Translations under genes and position numbers: made by a program
Shown here: positions 8,088-17,734 of the stretch, in pieces
Layout of the letters: every line of letters starts with the position of its first letter
How positions within the stretch are numbered: the stretch's first letter is position 1
The notes under the pieces: generated by a model
Databases searched by the model: none
Told to the model about the DNA's origin: nothing
What the model saw: the letters and a program-made list of their open reading frames with translations, nothing else
Virus record (IMG/VR): IMGVR_UViG_3300025168_000396
Location: 1-30,830 of that record
DNA from: a virus
DNA length: 30,830 bases
Reading direction: 5' to 3' (one strand)

Positions 8088-11000
8088 TTAAAACTTCAAG
8101 CTCCATATTATAGTCAGATATTCAGAATCTGCATGCATTTTTAACCCTCCAGCTAAAAATACTTTCTTTGCAAACAAACTCCAATCAGGCTCTTCATAAT
8201 CTTTCAAATTATATAGGCTGCCATCGTAAGGTACGCCGGTTCCTGAAACTAAGAAAGGGGGGCTCCCATATTTGTAATGTTTCTTCTTTGCTGACTCGGC
8301 GTAATTTACAGTCCATAATCCTGCTGTCTCAATACCTCCGGAGTAATATGTAAGGTATTCAACCTCAGCTCTGGTTAAGGTTAAAGCGTATTTAACAACT
8401 CTACCTGAGTTTGCGGGAAGGTCTGTTGCTCCCGTATCGTCAAAAGGTCCTGAGACGGTTAATCCTGCGCTGCTGTCTAACAACCAATTACCGTGAGTAT
8501 TTAAACCTGTGTGTCTTAGGATATGTCCTTTGGGAGTGACGGAACTAAACTTGTTTAACGTTCCAGAAAAAGTATTTGTCGGGTTGTTCCAGTTGTCCGC
8601 GTGGTTTCCTACGATTCCAAACGCTCCTGAGGAAAAATCAAGACCACTACCAGGAAGGTAAGCCCCTAAATGTACAGCTTTTTCATATGTAGGTATGTGT
8701 GCAGTAGTACTAGCATGGTAATCCCAGGCAGTACCAGAGGCAGGATAAAACTCAAGTGCATTTTGAAAGTGGCCAAACTCTCCGGGAGTACTTGCCTCAG
8801 TAAGAGGTTGTACAGTGTAGTCCTGTTCTTCAGGGAAGTGAGGAATTATGGAACTTGTTTCAATCGCATTACACACTCTATATGCTCTAAAGTTATTTTT
8901 TATAGAGTTCCAGTTGTTTACATGTAGAGGACGTTCTTTTATTTTAATACCTATTAACGCATGAGCAGGAATGTTCGTCGGCAATACAAACTCAGGGGTA
9001 ACATAATCTCTTGTTAGTTTTTCTTTATATTGACCTACGCCAAGAGTAAAAGTATCCATAGTTCTAAACGCGGCACTGTTAGGAGTTTGGTTATTAAAAC
9101 GGTTAGGTACCCACTCTGTTTTATTACCCGTTCCTGACAATGTGTATACTGTATTGTCCCACTGTGCTATAACAGCTTCACTCATCTGATTTTGAACTGA
9201 AGCATGGTCAAAGGCAAAAGCGTATCTGGCTCCTGGAATCATTCCAAAGTTTTCTATAGTGTCACAGTAATTTGTATATGTGGTGTGGTAATTATCTATT
9301 GGTGGGCTGCCAGTATCATTATTTGTTATCCGTAAATAAGTGTCGGAATCTAGTAACCCACTAGTGAAGGTTACTACTCCAGGGGGAGTGTCCGAGGTAA
9401 TCCCACCAGCGGTGTGGGTTTTAAAGTTTACAGACCAGCCGCCAGGGTGGGATAAATAGTGAGACTCGACAAAAGGCTCGGAGGTAAATTTAGTTTTCTT
9501 ATGGGATGAGGGGCCATCAAAGAATGTAGTAGCAGCATCAGTAAGGGTAACGTTGTGAATTTCTAAATCACTTCCTACTGTATGAAAAAGCATTAGTTCG
9601 TAAACGCTTTCTTTTTCAGCCGACCACATAGAGGAAACCATAGAACCGTCAACACCCGCGTACACTTCAGTATTTCCGTACGGAGCATCTTTATTAAAAA
9701 ATTTATCCATACCAAAAATAGAAAAAGATTGTTGAGCATCATTTAGAAGAATATTTTGCGCAAATGATGAACCTATTTCATTCCAAGTTGTAGTTCCCGC
9801 GCTCGCGTCCCTCCTTGGTCTGTGACCTGATATAGGAGTGTCTACTGAAGACAGTGACGAGGTGGCAGCCCAAACACCATTACCCTTATACACGTGGTAA
9901 GTGTTTAAAGGTTCTCTAGGTGTTGGAGGTCCAACAATTTTCGCGTTCTTTATATACACAGTACCAGAGGGGTCATGAAGCCCTGGTACCGCAGTCGTTT
10001 GGTCAGTATAAAAGTGGAACTCCACGGGCCTAGTACTCCACTCTGTGTGTAGTATATCGCTCTCAAGTTCGTTCCTCTTTCGACTCGAGGCGTTACCAAA
10101 ATCGGACTCCCTAAGGTCAAAGTCTACTGACGCGTTGTGCCAACCATTAGGGTCTCCTTTAAGTTGTTGTAATGCGAATGTAGATTTGGCGACATTGGGA
10201 TATCCTACGTGTTCTAGTTCCTCTAATGCATGGGAACCAGGAAGAATAATTTTTCTATAATCAGCCAGGTTGTTAAACGCAACAGCATCATCCTTACCTA
10301 CCCATACCCGGGTTCTAAAATTATACCAGTAACTGGAAAAAACCGAGCCTGGGTTATTAGCCGCGACTTTTAGAGATACTTGGACTGGGTAGTAGTATTC
10401 GTAAGGGTCGGTAACATCTTGTATGTGTCTGAGGTCGAGTTTAAAACTAAATCTACCGTTTGGCAAGTTTACATATTGATTATGTAGAAAGTTAACGGTT
10501 TCATTTGATATAAACTTGTACTGATTCGTTGTTTCAATTGAACTGCGTTGCCACTTTACACATTTTTGATGTTCTTCATAATCAGTATCAGCCACATCAC
10601 TACTTGGAGGTCCTTTAGGACCAGGCATAGTAAAGCCCATACCGGAGACAGCAGTGTCAGGATTGAAGTAATTTTGAAAGGCGTTACCTGTGTTAGAAAG
10701 GTCTCCAATCGTAAAGTACTTAGCGTGGTTCATGGTGTAGGGGTCAGAGTATCCTTTGTGAATTAACGCTACCCCTACCTTACTTGTACCAGTATTACTT
10801 TTGCCTTCAATTATTAAATTGTATATTTTCTTAGGGTCCAGACCTGTAATAGTTTGTGATATAAATGTGTTCCTGTGCGAAGAGGATACTTCGTACCAAT
10901 TAGGCGCAGGGGATTGGCCCGTATCGGTTATAATCCTTAGCCCTGATACCGGGGTTCCTGCGCAAGAAGATACCGTAACTCCTGACGCGTAGCCTTCATT

Positions 11001-12764
11001 AATATTCCAACCTTCTAACTGGCCTATATCTAAATTTCTAATAGTTAGTCTTCCTGCATCATCTTCAGCGCGACCTGCGTGACCTATAATATCTAACTTG
11101 AACTCGTCATTGTAAAACTCTAAAGGCATTGAAATGTTTGCCTGTAAAGTGGTTGTGGTGTTCATAGCTAACCCAGCGCCTAGTACTTGAGGAGTGCCAC
11201 TTCCTCCCCAGGATTTGGATTCATATAAATCTCCTGAGACGAAGTTGTAGTGCAAGCCCTTAGTTACGTTAACGCAACGTATTTTTACACCATTTGCAGG
11301 TGCTCCACCGGCACCATTGAGTACGGAGGATACAGGGTTACAGTCAAATGATATAACAAGATTTCTCTTGGAGTAAGGGTCGTTTAAATACCCCTGCTCG
11401 AATCTGGAGCCTGTCTGGGTATAGAAGTCTGTCCATTTTTTAGGAAACTTAAATCTTTTAGTAAGTGTGGCAGCTCCTACATTATCAAAAAGGAATGACT
11501 TAGAATTAAAAGAAACACCTATATTAGACTCATTTCCATCGGAAGCTTTAGGAGGCCTCGAAGAGGTACCGTAAGCATCAACATTGTCTACTGAAATCCA
11601 ACCTACAGAAGGAGTTTCTTCCAAGCTTGCATCTAAAGCATTAGAAGAAGCATATATGGCAGAGTGGTGTTCGAACCCCCCTATCTGGTACACGCCCATA
11701 ATTCTCAAGTCTTCTGAGTTTCCGCCTGTAAAGTTGGTAAGGTCGTAGGGGGTTAAATCCTTAAAGCTTGTATTGTCTACTAAGGATTCAACTTTATTAA
11801 AATTTGGGTTTTTTAGAATGAGTTCGTTTAACGACTCTAATTTAAAGTTGTAAAGTCTTACTTTACCTTTTTCAAAATCTGTAGCCATAGGAGCGGTAAT
11901 CTTAACGGAGTAATCAAACAGTTCTACTCTCGCACCCTGGTCTATCTTATCGAAGGCTGTATCGAAGAAAATTTCATGAAGCTCGCCGGTAATAACACCA
12001 GAAGTATGTAGGGTTTTTTCTAACCTGCTTTTATCAGCAACAGTTAGACCTTCAACAAACCCAGCTTGTGTAAAATCCCAAACATGCTCTCTCAAGTTTA
12101 CGTTGAGCGAGTTTGCTCTCGTAATCTTATCTACTCGAATAAGTTCAATTTTTACAGGCAAGTTACCGTCAACACCTAAACTTAGCTTGTAGTTCGTTGC
12201 TAAATCTAAAGGAATTGGAATGTTTACTTCTGCGAAGTCCTGACCTCGTATCTTTTCGAAAGTTAAAGAACCTCCGTCTTCCTCGGTTGAAGTAACTTCA
12301 ATACTAGAATGTTTAAAAACGGTAGCATCGTGCAAGGAAGGTCCTTTGTATTTTTTAGAGAGGGCACTGTTGGCTGGGTTCTTATGGTTTCCTCTATTTG
12401 CAAACTGCTGAAATTTGAAGTTCTCTCTGTACGGAAGAAGGGCATAGTAGTTTCCGGATATATCCAGGTATTGCGCCGTGTTGGCCCCCCATAAATCATT
12501 CAGGTACTTTACTCCGTGTCGTGAGTCTCTCTTGCTTAAAGTTTTTTGTCCCGCTCCTAAGGTTAAAGAATTGATGGTGTAGTTGGATACGGACTCAACC
12601 GCGGTATCCGTTAACGGGTAAGTGCCATCCTCTCTTTCTAAAGGGAGGTGTGTGAAAATATCAGCGCAGGAGGTTTTACCTCCATGAACAACCATGTTAT
12701 CATCTTCGTATGTCTTATCCCAACATCCGTTCTTAACTTGAAAAACTTCTACAATTCCTTTCAT
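8088..12764 (-). CDS. Giant tail/adhesin structural protein with carbohydrate-binding-like beta-sandwich modules (1558 aa)
   Basis: Start ATG 12764, eight bases after the stop of the gpI/gp7-like gene. Residues 1-90 and about 1470-1558 match the two halves of the 207-aa protein encoded next; the roughly 1,350 residues between them are extra. That middle part looks like a chain of beta-sandwich modules: 'LILKNPNFNKVESL' near 315, ISQTITGLDPKKIYNLIIEG near 650, and several FKFPKKW / FKLDIIGHAG / FSFKLDLRHI-type strand pairs. The 'asymmetric T.(T)GL.P...Y.L...' pattern is common in CBM4/9-like and related jelly-roll domains, but I cannot assign a family. Tyr, Trp, Asn and Gly are abundant, as in glycan-binding surfaces. 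There is no signal peptide, membrane segment or recognised catalytic motif. I infer a host-surface adhesin on the baseplate periphery; a purely structural fibre is the alternative. Confidence 0.85.
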   Translation of the reverse strand: MKGIVEVFQVKNGCWDKTYEDDNMVVHGGKTSCADIFTHLPLEREDGTYPLTDTAVESVSNYTINSLTLGAGQKTLSKRDSRHGVKYLNDLWGANTAQYLDISGNYYALLPYRENFKFQQFANRGNHKNPANSALSKKYKGPSLHDATVFKHSSIEVTSTEEDGGSLTFEKIRGQDFAEVNIPIPLDLATNYKLSLGVDGNLPVKIELIRVDKITRANSLNVNLREHVWDFTQAGFVEGLTVADKSRLEKTLHTSGVITGELHEIFFDTAFDKIDQGARVELFDYSVKITAPMATDFEKGKVRLYNFKLESLNELILKNPNFNKVESLVDNTSFKDLTPYDLTNFTGGNSEDLRIMGVYQIGGFEHHSAIYASSNALDASLEETPSVGWISVDNVDAYGTSSRPPKASDGNESNIGVSFNSKSFLFDNVGAATLTKRFKFPKKWTDFYTQTGSRFEQGYLNDPYSKRNLVISFDCNPVSSVLNGAGGAPANGVKIRCVNVTKGLHYNFVSGDLYESKSWGGSGTPQVLGAGLAMNTTTTLQANISMPLEFYNDEFKLDIIGHAGRAEDDAGRLTIRNLDIGQLEGWNINEGYASGVTVSSCAGTPVSGLRIITDTGQSPAPNWYEVSSSHRNTFISQTITGLDPKKIYNLIIEGKSNTGTSKVGVALIHKGYSDPYTMNHAKYFTIGDLSNTGNAFQNYFNPDTAVSGMGFTMPGPKGPPSSDVADTDYEEHQKCVKWQRSSIETTNQYKFISNETVNFLHNQYVNLPNGRFSFKLDLRHIQDVTDPYEYYYPVQVSLKVAANNPGSVFSSYWYNFRTRVWVGKDDAVAFNNLADYRKIILPGSHALEELEHVGYPNVAKSTFALQQLKGDPNGWHNASVDFDLRESDFGNASSRKRNELESDILHTEWSTRPVEFHFYTDQTTAVPGLHDPSGTVYIKNAKIVGPPTPREPLNTYHVYKGNGVWAATSSLSSVDTPISGHRPRRDASAGTTTWNEIGSSFAQNILLNDAQQSFSIFGMDKFFNKDAPYGNTEVYAGVDGSMVSSMWSAEKESVYELMLFHTVGSDLEIHNVTLTDAATTFFDGPSSHKKTKFTSEPFVESHYLSHPGGWSVNFKTHTAGGITSDTPPGVVTFTSGLLDSDTYLRITNNDTGSPPIDNYHTTYTNYCDTIENFGMIPGARYAFAFDHASVQNQMSEAVIAQWDNTVYTLSGTGNKTEWVPNRFNNQTPNSAAFRTMDTFTLGVGQYKEKLTRDYVTPEFVLPTNIPAHALIGIKIKERPLHVNNWNSIKNNFRAYRVCNAIETSSIIPHFPEEQDYTVQPLTEASTPGEFGHFQNALEFYPASGTAWDYHASTTAHIPTYEKAVHLGAYLPGSGLDFSSGAFGIVGNHADNWNNPTNTFSGTLNKFSSVTPKGHILRHTGLNTHGNWLLDSSAGLTVSGPFDDTGATDLPANSGRVVKYALTLTRAEVEYLTYYSGGIETAGLWTVNYAESAKKKHYKYGSPPFLVSGTGVPYDGSLYNLKDYEEPDWSLFAKKVFLAGGLKMHADSEYLTIIWSLKF

Positions 12765-12769
12765 ATCTT

Positions 12770-12777
12770 TATTTATA
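12770..12777 (-). promoter_or_regulatory. TATAAATA string before the 1558-aa adhesin gene (possible T4-type late promoter)
   Basis: A second exact TATAAATA lies at a gene junction, overlapping the stop of the gpI/gp7-like gene and five bases before ATG 12764. It would sit at the start of the adhesin block, a sensible place for a separate late transcript, but the chance expectation noted for 22927-22934 applies here too. Confidence 0.22.
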
Positions 12778-15700
12778 TCTCATACAGAGTAGTGGACTCA
12801 TTTCCAGTTCCGAAGGTGGCTTCTCCGTCGTCAGCGTTAGTTCGATAACCACCCCCGTAAGGGGTTATCATTTCAGACCTTCCTCCACCGTTAGGACCTG
12901 CTAACTGTGCAGAGTCGTCTGGGTTTCTAGAATTTAGTTTATAAGTAGTTACAATACTCTGGAAGTACCGAAGAATGGATGCCGTATCATCCTTATCATA
13001 GTCGGCTACGTTAAATAGTTTTGTGGTAAGTTCTCTTAATCCAAGGCTGTATCCAGCAATAGTATGGATGTCAACCCTAGTTTCAGCCGCTGGTCTTTCT
13101 GGGTTTGGTCCTTGCACTCTGAAAAATTCTACATAGTATCCTGTACTTGAGGTGTGGATGTGAGGTTGTCCGATAGTGTGAATATCGAACTCTAATTTTT
13201 GAGTATGTTCAGTGGAAGCGGGTATGCTAAACAACACCCCGTCTTCCATAAGGTCCTTTTGGCAGTGATTATCAGAGACTGGAATTAACACACCTTGTGC
13301 GCCGTAATTGTGAAAGGCTCCTTCCATATAACTAACGATTCCGTTGTTATTCATTGTATGATACATGCCTATAAAAGGTGAACCGCTTCCCTTTCTTTTG
13401 AATTCTCCGCCGGAAGTAAATAAACTATTTTCTGCTTTGAGGAATTCCACACCTGAGGTTAGGTCTCTAACGTAGTGGTTGACATTCAGGTCAATCCACG
13501 TTTTATCTATAAAGTTGTATACATAGCGTCGGTTCCTTCCGAACGCATCCGGCACTACATCAGTAGTAACCCGAGCACCTAGCACCCCAAACTTTCGAGG
13601 TATCTCGAGATTCTCAAACTTAACACCTCCTGCCTGTGCCTCTATGGTAAATCTGTATTTAGAATCCGTTAGTAGGCAGTTAGACTCAGAGCTTATAACT
13701 TCTTTGAGGGAGGCATTAAACAAGGCAGACCATTTGCCTGCTGTGGTTCCCGTTCCCGTGCCGTAAGATAAGAATAATTGGTAATCATCTCCAGGTTCAA
13801 AGTTGTCCGGTATTAAAATAGTATCTTCGAGAATTTCTCTAGTCGCGGTACTAGTGGCAGGCAAAGTAACGTTCACAGCATTAATTGAAGACGCTCCCCA
13901 ACCCCAAGTACTGTAGTACTCGTTTTTAGTAACGTTTGCTAAAACATAAGTCCAGGCACCAGTATCAACCTGTGACACAGTGTCGAGAGATAGTTTATAA
14001 GTCTTACCTGGAACTAGTCCAGTTCTAAGTGATTTTAAATCGGTGCTTGAAGTATCAGAGAAAGTGTTTGTTGAAGTTCTAATAGTCGGGGCGGCTTTGT
14101 TTTTAAAAGGGTTGCCAGCTATCGTGTTTGATAGTTTAGATACAATTACTATGTAATTGTTATTACCCGCCAGGTCGTTTAAAGTGTTGTAGTTTGAAAA
14201 CGGCCCATTACTTCCATCCTCATACGTAAGAGTTCCGGTATTGGAACCTGTATTGTTCCATACGGGGTCCCTGGCTAGGTCAGCTAAGTCCCATCCTTTT
14301 ATATCTAAACTGTACAAAGGCAAATCAGTTCTTAGCGTAGGATTTGGTTTAAAGTCCGGATTGGTGAGAAAATTCTTGTTCTGCAGTAAGGGGTATCTAA
14401 ACTTCAAACAGTCTTCATACTTTCTATGTGCTCCTCTTCCAAACAGCGACATCATGTCAATATTTTCGTCTGTAACTCTTAGTGGGGAATAAACATCATT
14501 AAGCACTGCAAAGGATTTTGAAGTAGGGCTTGCTACCACCTCTACTGCCGAAAGCAAAGATATGTTACTATACTGCTTAATCCCAAACATGGAATCTATG
14601 TCAGGCTTATACGCATGTAAACCACCTTCGGACGCAAGTCCATAATTTTCGATTAACTTTACATGACCACTTGAGTTATACAGTAAATTACCGTGGATAC
14701 CTTCGCCCCCTAAAACAGCCTTATACTCGTGTCGAGTTATAATGGTATCATCTACTCCTGGGGCTTTTCCTGGGGTATGAGCTTGAGTATTATCTAAATC
14801 CCCGTTAAGGACCTTCCCTCTAAGAGGTATGTCATGCCCTATCACAAATGGCCCGAAAATGTGGTTTATTATGCTGAACGGGTCGTTCTCTATTCTGTTG
14901 AAGAACACATCAGTGCACGTCCTGAAAAGTTGGTGAATACCTGTGCCGAATTCTTTATTTAATAAATCTTCATGATTAAAGTTTAGAAGTGCTCTGTCTT
15001 CATACACTTCGTTATTTTTCAGAATGACATCAATGATTGTTCTTGTTATTTCAAACACTCGATGTCGCTCCTCAGCTCCCATAGCGCTACAGTCTACAGA
15101 ATACTTCTCAGGAGACCTAAAAGGAAAGCAAGAATTAGCAGACAAGCCCGTCTCGGAAGATTGCCATTTTGGCCGTGCATGCCCGTCTCGATTTGCTCGA
15201 ATAGAATTGGAGGTGTCAAACTCTCTTGAAGATACATCAAGATAACTTTGAGAAGAAAAGTTCCACCCTTTCGGTTGGTACGAGGAAGCCTCTAACGCAC
15301 TAAAGGCAAATCCAAAACCTTCCTTTGACAAGGTATCAATAAAATGTCCCGCGGACGCCATAGTTGCAGGAGTATCTCCCCAAAAATACGTGTTCATAAA
15401 GTCCATCGTATGTGGAGTATTTCTTCCATTTCTTGAAAAGAATCTGCCTGGGAGGTTGTATCTTAAATTTCTAGCTCTAGCTACATTTCTAGCGGGTACA
15501 GCCCCTACGGTCTCCCAATAAGTTGTGTTTACATCAGGAACGTATCGGCCTTCTTGGAAACTGCCTGCACTAGCATCTCCACTTTGCGCTCCTTGAAAAC
15601 CAGAGGCAAATGTTTGGTTAACAACGTCTAGTGCGGAATCCTGTTTTGAGTAATCCCCTTGAATACAGAATATGCCAGAAGGCAACAATCCTCCAGTACC

Positions 15701-17734
15701 CCAACCGTAACCATCAAAAATTCCATCGTTTTGCTGTTGGCTTCCTCCCCCGTCTGCTAGATTATTTGTAATGACCGTATTAATCATAACCCTAAGAGGA
15801 ACAAAATCTCTAAACACTTGGTGTAGCATTCTAAGGTTTTTCAAGTTGAGTTTGGAGTTTCCTTTTTGGCGGAAGTCGGCGTCTAAGGCATTAATATCTA
15901 AAACCATTACTGACGACTTTCTGTTCCAGTAATCGCTTAAGTTAGTAGTATCTTCAAACCTGTCACTTTGCAAAGGCAAGGAACTTGTATTAGGTGCTAC
16001 AGCTAAAGAAGATGTGAGAAACTTAAATCTCGGTCTATCTCCAGGCAATGGAGGAAGTTGGTCTAATCCAAGATTAGCTTTACAGAAATCGGTTATATAT
16101 TGACTGGCTTCGTGGGTGACGCCGAGTCCTCCTTGGTCGGATGCTCTTACTAAAACAGAAGAGAGCGTTCCTAAGGCTTCCAAAGTAACGTATGAATCAG
16201 AGTAAAATCTATCGTTTTCCCAGGGTGGGATGTCAACAATTTTACCACGGTGGTTGAAACCATTTGCTGAATTAGGATTATTAAGTATCCCTTTCCACAT
16301 ATCACTGTCTTTCCAATGTTCACCTTTGATGTGTATTAACTTATGTACGTTGTCTAAGTGTTGTAAAAGCACATCAACCGCAAATCGAATATTATTGTCT
16401 TCACTTTCCGAGTCATAATTAACTTTTATATTTTCAGTACGTCTCCAGAATTTACCCCATTCGCCAATATCAGCAGCGGTAGCCGATGCCATAAAAGACT
16501 CAGTCTTAAGAACGTAGTAAAGAAGGTTTGGAAAATATGACTCCCATGTCTCCGTAAGCCCACTAGTAGGAAAGAATACATCTCTATCAAAAATATGCTC
16601 GACTACAGCGTCTAACCCTGAAGCAGTTCCCTTCATTTTGTATGCCGTAACGGCATTTCTTAGCTGTTGTCTCCACTCAGTGGCATTAGTTCCAATTAAC
16701 TTCCACCCAATTAAAGTTGCTAAATAGTCTAAAAACTCAGGCGGACAGTTGTTAATATCAATAAGGTCACTTAACGAATCTACTGCGTGATGGATGTCAT
16801 ATGAAGCGTATCCAAGGGCTCTTAAAAATTTACTAAGAGAACCACTATTGGCAAACTTTGTAGGTATTAAGGTTGACGATAGATAAACATCCAAGCTGTT
16901 TTGTACCATGGGAGAGGAGTCCATGTCCTTGTTCAACCACAAGGATAACGATGTCTTGTATGCGTCTAATAGTTGTGTGCCTGAGAGATATGTCTCTCCT
17001 GAAACCTGTGCTGTGGAGGATAGGAACTCATGGGGAATAAACTTCTCAGCATCTAGATTTACATAAGCGTACTCTCTGTTTTTCCAAATATACTCGGATA
17101 GAACGTGAAGGCAAGCTTCTTCGTCCACAGAGCTTCCACCGTATAAGTTTTCAGTCCACAGACTAGAGGCTAAAGAACTTAGCTCAGTATGTTGTGCGTG
17201 TTTAGATACTATAGTCGCGCCCGAGCTATTCAGAATATGAAGTAGTCCAAACTTTTCAAGCAGTTTGTCTTGAGCTAACCCAACAGTACTTACCTCAGGG
17301 TACAGTGATGAGACACCAGGAATAGCACCTTCGTTTCCAGAAAACCATAGAGCAAACATTTGATTCGTACTATAGCTAGGACTTAAGGTTATGGAGGATA
17401 ACCCACTAGCCTCCATGAAGGTTACAAATTCAGAGGATGCCGAAAAGTCTTCCCACTGTTTGCCTAAAGGGGCTAAAAGATAATTATTAACAATCTCAGG
17501 CGTTACTCGGGTTAGTTTGTTTCCAGGTACGAATTTAGATTGAAGTTGAGCGACGCTGTTAATGGAGCTAGACTCAAATAGAGAACTAGCATCCCCAACC
17601 AACTTTAAAAAATACGAGAGGGTTTTATAACTTAGTTCTTCTGTTGAACCATAGCTTACACTCTCCCTATCTATGTACATGGAAGGTACTAGAGGGGTAA
17701 TCGAATCTATGTAGTTAAACTTTTGATTTGCCAT
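12773..17734 (-). CDS. Baseplate wedge protein, P2 gpI / T4 gp7-like, with large C-terminal extension (1653 aa)
   Basis: Start ATG 17734 in a TAATG overlap with the gp6/J-like gene, the usual J-then-I order of contractile tails. Residues about 313-382 match the tail protein I signature: IDINNCPPEFLDYLATLIGW, then WRQQLRNAVTAYKMKGT and an amphipathic helix (SGLDAVVEHIF). In P2 gpI and T4 gp7 this region helps hold wedges to the inner baseplate ring. P2 gpI is under 200 residues and T4 gp7 about 1,000, so this protein is unusually long. Residues about 1115-1355 look like an inserted carbohydrate-binding-like jelly roll (NFLTNPDF, a conserved Trp, GLVPGKTYKLSLDTVS, LFLSYGTG). Residues 540-1100 contain large Ser/Asn/Gly-rich segments of unknown fold. 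The wedge assignment rests on the gpI motif and the neighbours; the lectin-like module is inferred from pattern only. Confidence 0.87.
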   Translation of the reverse strand: MANQKFNYIDSITPLVPSMYIDRESVSYGSTEELSYKTLSYFLKLVGDASSLFESSSINSVAQLQSKFVPGNKLTRVTPEIVNNYLLAPLGKQWEDFSASSEFVTFMEASGLSSITLSPSYSTNQMFALWFSGNEGAIPGVSSLYPEVSTVGLAQDKLLEKFGLLHILNSSGATIVSKHAQHTELSSLASSLWTENLYGGSSVDEEACLHVLSEYIWKNREYAYVNLDAEKFIPHEFLSSTAQVSGETYLSGTQLLDAYKTSLSLWLNKDMDSSPMVQNSLDVYLSSTLIPTKFANSGSLSKFLRALGYASYDIHHAVDSLSDLIDINNCPPEFLDYLATLIGWKLIGTNATEWRQQLRNAVTAYKMKGTASGLDAVVEHIFDRDVFFPTSGLTETWESYFPNLLYYVLKTESFMASATAADIGEWGKFWRRTENIKVNYDSESEDNNIRFAVDVLLQHLDNVHKLIHIKGEHWKDSDMWKGILNNPNSANGFNHRGKIVDIPPWENDRFYSDSYVTLEALGTLSSVLVRASDQGGLGVTHEASQYITDFCKANLGLDQLPPLPGDRPRFKFLTSSLAVAPNTSSLPLQSDRFEDTTNLSDYWNRKSSVMVLDINALDADFRQKGNSKLNLKNLRMLHQVFRDFVPLRVMINTVITNNLADGGGSQQQNDGIFDGYGWGTGGLLPSGIFCIQGDYSKQDSALDVVNQTFASGFQGAQSGDASAGSFQEGRYVPDVNTTYWETVGAVPARNVARARNLRYNLPGRFFSRNGRNTPHTMDFMNTYFWGDTPATMASAGHFIDTLSKEGFGFAFSALEASSYQPKGWNFSSQSYLDVSSREFDTSNSIRANRDGHARPKWQSSETGLSANSCFPFRSPEKYSVDCSAMGAEERHRVFEITRTIIDVILKNNEVYEDRALLNFNHEDLLNKEFGTGIHQLFRTCTDVFFNRIENDPFSIINHIFGPFVIGHDIPLRGKVLNGDLDNTQAHTPGKAPGVDDTIITRHEYKAVLGGEGIHGNLLYNSSGHVKLIENYGLASEGGLHAYKPDIDSMFGIKQYSNISLLSAVEVVASPTSKSFAVLNDVYSPLRVTDENIDMMSLFGRGAHRKYEDCLKFRYPLLQNKNFLTNPDFKPNPTLRTDLPLYSLDIKGWDLADLARDPVWNNTGSNTGTLTYEDGSNGPFSNYNTLNDLAGNNNYIVIVSKLSNTIAGNPFKNKAAPTIRTSTNTFSDTSSTDLKSLRTGLVPGKTYKLSLDTVSQVDTGAWTYVLANVTKNEYYSTWGWGASSINAVNVTLPATSTATREILEDTILIPDNFEPGDDYQLFLSYGTGTGTTAGKWSALFNASLKEVISSESNCLLTDSKYRFTIEAQAGGVKFENLEIPRKFGVLGARVTTDVVPDAFGRNRRYVYNFIDKTWIDLNVNHYVRDLTSGVEFLKAENSLFTSGGEFKRKGSGSPFIGMYHTMNNNGIVSYMEGAFHNYGAQGVLIPVSDNHCQKDLMEDGVLFSIPASTEHTQKLEFDIHTIGQPHIHTSSTGYYVEFFRVQGPNPERPAAETRVDIHTIAGYSLGLRELTTKLFNVADYDKDDTASILRYFQSIVTTYKLNSRNPDDSAQLAGPNGGGRSEMITPYGGGYRTNADDGEATFGTGNESTTLYEI

